Source of the DNA: Rhodothermaceae bacterium
Lineage (GTDB): Bacteria > Bacteroidota > Rhodothermia > Rhodothermales > JAHEMB01
Length of the DNA: 12,310 nt
Reading direction: 5' to 3'
Assembly (NCBI GenBank): GCA_024643915.1
Contig: JAHEMB010000033.1
Location: forward strand, 1 to 12,310
How positions within the stretch are numbered: position 1 is the stretch's first letter; each line of letters opens with the position of its first letter. The translations under genes and the position numbers were made by a program. Positions 7,551 through 12,310 of the stretch are shown here, piece by piece. Below the pieces are notes generated by a model, which saw nothing but the letters and a program-made list of their open reading frames with translations, was not told where the DNA came from and searched no databases.

Positions 7551-9461
7551 TCACACTTCGACAGTGCTACGAGGCGCTTTTTGATCGTGACCGTTCCCGT
7601 TCCCGTTGCCGGGCTGCCATCCATAGGACAACCGGGAGAACGTGAGGTTGAAGACACGGCAACCCACGCCATTTTGCTCGCACACGCCGCAGATTTCGGC
7701 CTTGCGGGCATCGCTCATGCGGAAGGCGGTAATCAAGACTTCCTCCACCTCGTGCTGTTTGCACAGTAGAGGCAAATCCTCGAAACTACCCATCACCGTA
7801 AGGCCCTGCGCCGTCAGCCCCTGCTTGAGGGGATCGTCGTCCAGAAAACCTATCGGAGCCAGTTCCAGCTCCGGGTTCTGCCGCAGTTCCCGTAGCGTCA
7901 GCAGCCCGGCATCGCCCGCCCCGTAGAGCAGCACGCGCCGCCCCCGCTGCCGCTTCGACGAGATGTACTGCCGCAGCCCCCGGAAGCCGAGGCGCAACCC
8001 TGTCACGGCCAGCGTCACGATCATCCAATCGATCAGGAAAACACCACGCGACAGCCCTTTGAATCCGTGCAGTACCCCGAGAATGACAAAAGTCATTACC
8101 GAGGCCACCAGTGTCGCCTTCACGATCCGTACCAGTTCCGGAGTACCGGCATGCCGCCAAATGCTGTGGTAAAGTCCCATCGCATAAAAAACTGGGATCT
8201 TCACGGCCACAACAATCGGCAACGCATTCATCAGAAAGAGTTCGCGTTTCGGCGTCAACCCCTCCTCGAACTTGAGATGATAGGCAAGAATAAAGGCCGC
8301 CACCACCAGCAACAGGTCGGCCCCTACCCCCACAACCGCTTTCCAGTTTCGCCCCAGTAACGCGTGGAGCACGGCAAAGAAACGCTTGCCGGGGCCGCTG
8401 AACCGGAGATGCCTGCCGCCTTCCTGATACACATTGGCGCTGCTGAGGTGCGCCCCGAAAACAGCCAGCCCGATCCCCATAAATATAAGGAGCGCGTAGA
8501 AAAGCGCCGGCGCAGAGAAAAGGAACAGAAGGGCGAGGGCGCCGAAGAGGAGGCTGATGCTATAGAGGGTCAACACAGCCTGCCGCTCGGAGAGGCCAAG
8601 GAAGACGAGGCGGTGCGAACTGTGATCTCGTCCCCCTTGCGAAACCGCTCGTCCCGAAAGCGTCCGCGCAACGGTAACGAGGGTCGTATCGAAGATGGGC
8701 ACGGCCAGCACCGCCGCCGAGACGAGGTAAACGGCGAAGCCGCCCGCCGCCTCCGGCTCGGTGGCAAGCACATCCGCCTGGATGACGAGGGCCAGCGCGG
8801 CCACCATGTACCCGAGGAAGAGGCTACCGCTGTCGCCCATGAAGATGCGGGCAGGGTTGAAATTGAAAACGAGAAAGCCCGTGGCCGCCCCCGCTACTGC
8901 CATCGCCACCCCGATCACGCTTGTGTGCCCGGTGAAGGCGCAGAAGACCGCCAGCACCCCCGCTGTAATGGCTGCGATGCCGGCCGTCAGCCCGTCCATG
9001 TTGTCGAGCAGATTCAGCGAGTTGGTGATGCCGATGACCCAGAAAAAGGTAAGGGGCACCGTGAGCCAGAGCGGCCAGTGTGGCCCAAAAGCGTACCCGG
9101 CCAAGAGCAACAGGCCCGTAGCCACGACTTGCGCCACCAGCTTCGTCACTGGCCGGACGCTCTTCAGGTCGTCGAGGAAGCCGATGCCGAACATCACTGT
9201 GGCACCCGCCCAGAGCGGCCAGGGCAACGAGTGCTCGGCGAAGAGCAGCACGGACAGAGTCGCGGCACCGTAGATAGCGAGCCCCCCCATGAGCGCCGTC
9301 GGCCGGGCGTGCCAGCGGTCAGCTTTCGGATGGGCCACCCAGTTCAAGCGACGCGCCAAACGGATCACAAGGGGCGTCAGCACCAACATCGCCAGGAACG
9401 CACACGCGCCGCTGACCCAAGGCAACCAGGCCGAAGTGATCGAGAAGCTCATAAACGCCAT
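7551..9461 (-). CDS. WecA/MraY-like polyprenyl-phosphate sugar-1-phosphate transferase fused to a CapD/WbaP-type membrane-Rossmann module
   Basis: This 636-residue protein joins two modules. Residues 1-340 are a multi-helix phospho-sugar transferase of the WecA/TagO/MraY superfamily, which loads HexNAc-1-phosphate onto undecaprenyl phosphate and starts glycan assembly: FLDDLKS with D97-D98, SLNLLDNMDGLTAG (148-161), FNFNPARIFMGDSGS (199-213) and the cytoplasmic-loop GGRDHSSHRL (276-285). Residues 375-500 are about four further helices with the CapD-type MGLYHSIWRHAGTPELVRI (428-446), followed by a Rossmann CoA_binding_3 domain (VLLYGAGDAG at 510-519, PIGFLDDDPLKQG at 536-548). It ends in a GNGNGNG tail. 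WecA alone is about 350 residues, so the second half is a true added module. It starts 63 bases after the epimerase stop with no clear ribosome site. The donor is probably UDP-GlcNAc or a derivative. Confidence 0.92.
   Translation of the reverse strand: MAFMSFSITSAWLPWVSGACAFLAMLVLTPLVIRLARRLNWVAHPKADRWHARPTALMGGLAIYGAATLSVLLFAEHSLPWPLWAGATVMFGIGFLDDLKSVRPVTKLVAQVVATGLLLLAGYAFGPHWPLWLTVPLTFFWVIGITNSLNLLDNMDGLTAGIAAITAGVLAVFCAFTGHTSVIGVAMAVAGAATGFLVFNFNPARIFMGDSGSLFLGYMVAALALVIQADVLATEPEAAGGFAVYLVSAAVLAVPIFDTTLVTVARTLSGRAVSQGGRDHSSHRLVFLGLSERQAVLTLYSISLLFGALALLFLFSAPALFYALLIFMGIGLAVFGAHLSSANVYQEGGRHLRFSGPGKRFFAVLHALLGRNWKAVVGVGADLLLVVAAFILAYHLKFEEGLTPKRELFLMNALPIVVAVKIPVFYAMGLYHSIWRHAGTPELVRIVKATLVASVMTFVILGVLHGFKGLSRGVFLIDWMIVTLAVTGLRLGFRGLRQYISSKRQRGRRVLLYGAGDAGLLTLRELRQNPELELAPIGFLDDDPLKQGLTAQGLTVMGSFEDLPLLCKQHEVEEVLITAFRMSDARKAEICGVCEQNGVGCRVFNLTFSRLSYGWQPGNGNGNGHDQKAPRSTVEV
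7591..7608 (-). repeat. Three 6-bp tandem repeats encoding an Asn-Gly tail
   Basis: CCGTTC, CCGTTC and CCGTTG follow each other on the + strand and encode the NGNGNG run near the C-terminus of the WecA fusion (residues 619-624). It is a short, in-frame, flexible tail. Confidence 0.6.
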
Positions 9462-9490
9462 GATGAGTTAGGGGAGCGCGAGACCGCTGC

Positions 9491-9507
9491 CCCGACAAAG
9501 CGTCGGG
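9491..9507 (-). other. Short hairpin between the epimerase and WecA-fusion genes
   Basis: A perfect 6-bp stem (CCCGAC / GTCGGG) with a 5-base loop lies within the 63-base gap. No T run follows on the coding strand, so it is not a typical intrinsic terminator. It may affect RNA stability or be incidental. Confidence 0.35.
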
Positions 9508-9524
9508 CGCCTCGCTTCGGCACG

Positions 9525-10556
9525 CTAGGCTGTCACCTTCCCGTTCTTTCCGTTGACGTGGAATCCCAGCGCGTATTCCTCCTGATGCCTGAAATAATCA
9601 ATCACTTCGCGGAGGATAGCATCGATGGAGTAGGCGGGCTTGTAGCCGAGAACCCGTTCGAGCTTGCTAATGTCCGGGGTACGGCGGCGCATGTCCTCGA
9701 AGCCTTCGCCATACACCACCTTGTACGACAGATGCAGGATAGGCACGTCGCAATCGACAAGGGAGCGAACGCGCTCGGCCAAAGCGTTAATCGAAATCTC
9801 TTCGCTACTGCCAATGTTAAAGATGCCGCCCTCTGCCTCCGGCACGTTCATCAAGTCCACGATGGCGCGCACGGCGTCGCCAACGTACGTGAAGCAGCGG
9901 GTCTGCTCGCCATCACCGAAGACTTGTAGCGGCTCGCCAAGCAAGGCGCTCTGCACGAGGTTCGGGATGACCATACCGTAGCGCCCCGTCTGCCGGGGCC
10001 CGACCGTATTGAAGAACCGCGCGATGACCACCGGCAGCTTCTTCTCATCATGGTACGCCAGCGCAAGGAATTCGTCCATTGCCTTTGAACAGGCGTAAGC
10101 CCAGCGCCGCTTTGTCGTCGGGCCGAGGGTCCAGTTGTCGCTCTCCTGTAGGTGGGTGATGGCGCTGTCGGTCTCCATCGACTTGCCATAGACCTCCGAG
10201 GTCGAGGCGATCAGGACCTTCTTCTTGTGATAGTTGGCCAGCTTGAGGACGTTTTCGGTCCCCTGCACGTTTGTCACAATCGTCTCGACCGGTCGCTCCA
10301 TGATGAGCTTCACCCCCACCGCCGCCGCCAGATGAAAAATCTGATCGCACGTTTCGACGAGCTGCTCAAGCGTGTGATAGTCGAGCACATTCCCGATGGT
10401 GAGCTCGAAGCGTGGGTGATCGACGAGGTGCTGCACGTTTTCGAGTCGCCCTGTCGAGAGGTTGTCGATCACGTGCACATGGTGCCCCCGGTCGATCAGG
10501 TACTCCGCGAGGTGGCTCCCGATGAAACCGGCTCCTCCTGTAATCAGGTAGTTCAT
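9525..10556 (-). CDS. Extended SDR, NAD-dependent nucleotide-sugar epimerase/dehydratase (UDP-glucuronate decarboxylase / GDP-mannose dehydratase-like)
   Basis: This 343-residue protein is full length. It shows the NAD-binding TGGAGFIGSH (6-15), D31 for NAD ribose binding (VIDNLSTG), HLAAAVGV (75-82), STSEVYG (118-124), catalytic Y154 and K158 in WAYACSKAMDE, ARFFNTVGPRQTGRYGMVIP (179-198) and RCFTYVGD (220-227). The TSEVYG plus NTVGPRQTGRYGMVIP pattern is common in SDRs annotated as UDP-glucuronate decarboxylases or GDP-mannose 4,6-dehydratases, so it most likely modifies a nucleotide sugar through a 4-keto intermediate; sequence alone does not choose between them. It is one of few genes here with a good ribosome site (GGAGG three bases before ATG). 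An AT-rich gap and a leader hairpin precede it, so it may begin a transcription unit. Confidence 0.9.
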   Translation of the reverse strand: MNYLITGGAGFIGSHLAEYLIDRGHHVHVIDNLSTGRLENVQHLVDHPRFELTIGNVLDYHTLEQLVETCDQIFHLAAAVGVKLIMERPVETIVTNVQGTENVLKLANYHKKKVLIASTSEVYGKSMETDSAITHLQESDNWTLGPTTKRRWAYACSKAMDEFLALAYHDEKKLPVVIARFFNTVGPRQTGRYGMVIPNLVQSALLGEPLQVFGDGEQTRCFTYVGDAVRAIVDLMNVPEAEGGIFNIGSSEEISINALAERVRSLVDCDVPILHLSYKVVYGEGFEDMRRRTPDISKLERVLGYKPAYSIDAILREVIDYFRHQEEYALGFHVNGKNGKVTA

Positions 10557-10576
10557 ACGCCTCCGTGTCTATCTAA

Positions 10577-10601
10577 CCCGTCAGATACGTTCTGTGACGG
10601 G
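10577..10601 (-). promoter_or_regulatory. Leader hairpin just upstream of the epimerase ribosome site
   Basis: A perfect 7-bp stem (CCCGTCA / TGACGGG) encloses an 11-base loop in which CAGA/TCTG can add pairing with a small bulge. It ends about 20 bases before the epimerase ATG, next to its GGAGG. The bases after it on the coding strand (TTAGATAG) are not a T run, so a 5' leader structure or operator is more likely than a terminator. Confidence 0.45.
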
Positions 10602-10642
10602 CGGGGTAATCGTCAAGGGACAGGCATGTTAAGCAATTAAAC

Positions 10643-10671
10643 AATAAAAATCCCGCACACTATGCGAACAA
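10643..10671 (-). promoter_or_regulatory. Candidate sigma-70-like promoter for the downstream sugar genes
   Basis: In the AT-rich stretch of the gap after the wecB-like gene, the minus strand has TTGTTC (10671-10666) and TTTATT (10648-10643) separated by 17 bases. The start site would lie near 10636, giving a leader of about 80 bases that includes the hairpin at 10577-10601. The match is modest. A Bacteroidota-type TTG / TAnnTTTG reading of the same stretch also fits only partly. Confidence 0.3.
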
Positions 10672-10720
10672 GATTAATTTTCTAGTTTCATTTTGCTTGC
10701 TTCTCGCTCTTTTCGATTCC

Positions 10721-11836
10721 TCATGGCTCCTTCTCAAGAAGCTCATGTTGCAGCACGTCCACGATGCGTTCGGCGGCCCGTCCATCCCACAGCAGTGGTG
10801 CTTTTCCCACGGGCGGAGTCCCTGCCAGAATCTGGCGGACTCGGTTTCCAACCAGCACCGCATCAAGCGGCATCAACTCATTTGTACCTAACTCGACGGT
10901 GACGGGCCGCTCCGTGCTCTCTCGCAGCGTCAGGCAGGGCACCTGCAAGAAAGTTGTCTCCTCCTGAATCCCGCCCGAATCGGTGATGACAACGGCGGCT
11001 TCTTCCATCAGGCGCAGGAAGTCCAGGTAGCCCAACGGATCGAGCAAGCGCAGCCCCTCTACGGCTTTCAGGCCTCCCAGCAGGCCGGCCTCCTCGAAAC
11101 GCTTGCGTGTGCGCGGATGCAGGGGGAAGACCAAGCACACTTGCTCCGCCACGACCTCAATGGTCTGCAGCAGCCGCAGCAATCCTGCCTCCGCATCGAC
11201 GTTGGCGGGGCGGTGCATCGTCATAAGGGCGTAGCGGCGTGGCTCCAGCCCGAGGCCCTCCAGAATAGGGCGCCGGGCTGCCTTCTCTCGAAAATGCACG
11301 AGGGCATCTATCATCACGTTGCCGACGAAGGAGATTCTCTCTTCGGCAACGCCTTCGGCCCGTAGATTATCCACCCCGCTTTGTTCCGTAACGAAAAGAT
11401 AATCTGAGAGGGCGTCGGTAACGAGGCGGTTGATCTCCTCGGGCATGTGTCGGTCCCCACTCCGCAGGCCGGCTTCCACGTGGGCCACCGGTACATGCAG
11501 CTTGGCCGCCACCAGACTGCATGCCAGGGTCGAATTCACGTCGCCGACAACCACGACCAGGTCTGGCTGCCCGGCTTCGAGCACCTTCTCAAAGGCCGTC
11601 ATTACGCGCGCGGTCTGCTGGGCATGTGTGCCACTCCCCACGCCGAGATAGCGGTCTGGCTCGGGCAGTTCGAGCTGGCGGAAGAAGATGTCGCTCATCC
11701 GCTCGTCGTAGTGCTGCCCGGTGTGAACGATCTTCGACGCAAACCCGCCGTGGGCCTGAAGCGCCCGGTGTAACGGCGCCACTTTCATGAAGTTGGGCCG
11801 GGCGCCTACGACGTTGAGAATCTTCGCTGAAGTCAA
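10721..11836 (-). CDS. wecB: Non-hydrolysing UDP-N-acetylglucosamine 2-epimerase (WecB family)
   Basis: From a TTG at 11836 this is 371 residues, the usual size for enzymes that interconvert UDP-GlcNAc and UDP-ManNAc. Landmarks are VVGARPNFMKVAPL (9-22), HTGQHYDERMSD (38-49), VVGDVNSTLA with D99, HVEAGLRSGDRHMPEEINR with E121 and E133/E134 (119-137), MHRPANVD with H208 (207-214), and TDSGGIQEE, LRESTERPVTVELGTN near the C-terminus. These correspond to the family's catalytic Asp/Glu/His residues. An ATG at 11896 would add 20 non-homologous residues and overlap the upstream gene by 64 bases; the TTG overlaps its stop by two bases (TTGA), suggesting coupled translation. A relative acting on 2,3-diacetamido-glucuronate (WbpI type) cannot be excluded. 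Confidence 0.9.
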   Translation of the reverse strand: MTSAKILNVVGARPNFMKVAPLHRALQAHGGFASKIVHTGQHYDERMSDIFFRQLELPEPDRYLGVGSGTHAQQTARVMTAFEKVLEAGQPDLVVVVGDVNSTLACSLVAAKLHVPVAHVEAGLRSGDRHMPEEINRLVTDALSDYLFVTEQSGVDNLRAEGVAEERISFVGNVMIDALVHFREKAARRPILEGLGLEPRRYALMTMHRPANVDAEAGLLRLLQTIEVVAEQVCLVFPLHPRTRKRFEEAGLLGGLKAVEGLRLLDPLGYLDFLRLMEEAAVVITDSGGIQEETTFLQVPCLTLRESTERPVTVELGTNELMPLDAVLVGNRVRQILAGTPPVGKAPLLWDGRAAERIVDVLQHELLEKEP

Positions 11837-12310
11837 TCCTGATCGAAAAGCGAAACGTTCACGTCTTCCTTCTGGGCCAGGACGCCGAGATGCCAATCAA
11901 CCGTGGCTTTCAAGGCCTCGTCCATCTCTACCGGTTGCCGAAATCCCAGCCTGCGTATGGCGCTGGCGTCGAAGTTGGTGCTTGTACAGAACTTCTGGAT
12001 GCGCGCAGCTGTGACCGGAAAATCGACGCCGGTGAGAGCGGCGGCGACATCCGCAAGATAAGCCAGAGGCTTGACCAACGGAAGCGGTAAATACCAGGCG
12101 GGTTGACGCTTACGGAGAAGGTCGTAAAGACGCGCTACGAGCTCTCCTGTAGATAGCGCAGGTTCGTCAACGTAGATATAGGTCTGGACCCCCGGCCTCA
12201 TTCGTTCCATCAAGAACAGATGAGCAGCAATCAGATTGTCGATGAACGAGGTCGTTTTTATTTCATGCCCCTTGCCGATCATGACGAACCGCCCACGAAA
12301 GATGGCCTCA
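11833..12310 (-). CDS. NAD-dependent epimerase/dehydratase, C-terminal part (5' end beyond window)
   Basis: The minus-strand frame is open from the right edge to a TGA at 11833 (159 residues visible), so the NAD-binding domain and catalytic residues lie outside. The visible part begins EAIFRGRFVMIGKGHEIKTTSFIDNLIAAHLF, followed by YIYVDEPALSTGELV, PLPLVKPLAYLADVAAALTGVDFPVTAARIQKFCTSTNFDAS and LGFRQPVEMDEALKATVDW. This is the substrate-binding half of a sugar SDR family common in O-antigen and exopolysaccharide loci. The ATG at 12282 is internal, because the homology continues upstream of it. Reaction and substrate are not determinable from this part. Confidence 0.85.
   Translation of the reverse strand, partial: EAIFRGRFVMIGKGHEIKTTSFIDNLIAAHLFLMERMRPGVQTYIYVDEPALSTGELVARLYDLLRKRQPAWYLPLPLVKPLAYLADVAAALTGVDFPVTAARIQKFCTSTNFDASAIRRLGFRQPVEMDEALKATVDWHLGVLAQKEDVNVSLFDQD

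Noticed and set aside
7309..7554. 81-codon minus-strand frame between the WecA fusion and the dehydrogenase
   Set aside because: It overlaps the dehydrogenase start in another phase, has a Pro/Arg-rich translation without any motif, and no ribosome site.
8364..9929. 521-codon open frame on the + strand
   Set aside because: It is antisense to the WecA fusion and the epimerase. Its very charged, His/Arg/Glu-rich translation is what the complement of hydrophobic membrane codons gives, and both opposing genes have clear family motifs.
10643..10668. Possible intrinsic terminator after the wecB-like gene (CGCA/TGCG stem before ATTTTTATT)
   Set aside because: The stem has only four base pairs, too short to support a terminator call. 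The same stretch reads better as part of a promoter candidate.

Overview
The window is a stretch of a surface-polysaccharide (capsule, exopolysaccharide or O-antigen type) biosynthesis locus from a GC-rich bacterium. Every supported gene is on the minus strand, so transcription runs from high to low coordinates. Few genes have a clear Shine-Dalgarno sequence, and there is an outer-membrane Wzi-type barrel and a MraY/WecA-like transferase of the DHSSHR type. Together these suggest a Gram-negative lineage, possibly the Rhodothermota/Bacteroidota side, but this taxonomic reading is an inference.

Layout in order of transcription: (1) the C-terminal part of an NAD-dependent sugar epimerase/dehydratase, cut by the right edge (12310-11833); (2) a non-hydrolysing UDP-GlcNAc 2-epimerase (WecB type) whose TTG start overlaps the previous stop; (3) a 164-base AT-rich gap with a candidate promoter and a leader hairpin; (4) an extended SDR of the UDP-glucuronate decarboxylase / sugar 4,6-dehydratase group; (5) a fusion of a WecA/MraY-like polyprenyl-phosphate sugar-1-phosphate transferase with a CapD/WbaP-type membrane plus Rossmann module; (6) a WbpA-type UDP-HexNAc 6-dehydrogenase; (7) a DegT/DnrJ/EryC1/StrS sugar aminotransferase; (8) a chimera with a CapD/WbpM-type N-terminal half and an unrelated extended SDR as its C-terminal half; (9) a Wzi-like outer-membrane capsule protein; (10) the N-terminal 283 residues of a family-4 glycosyltransferase, cut by the left edge.

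How they may work together: WecB and the dehydrogenase would make 2-acetamido hexoses and their uronic acids from UDP-GlcNAc. The SDRs and the aminotransferase would make keto, amino, epimerised or decarboxylated nucleotide sugars. The WecA fusion would load the first sugar phosphate onto undecaprenyl phosphate. The GT4 would add a further sugar, and the Wzi-like barrel would help hold the finished polymer on the outer surface. Flippase, polymerase and export genes (Wzx, Wzy, Wza, Wzc) are not in the window.

The most unusual content is the repeated use of the CapD/WbaP N-terminal membrane module in two non-standard contexts in one locus. One copy is the tail of a WecA-like transferase. The other is the front of an SDR that is not the usual dehydratase and has Arg where the catalytic Lys of YxxxK is expected. 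No RNA genes, insertion sequences or CRISPR arrays were seen.
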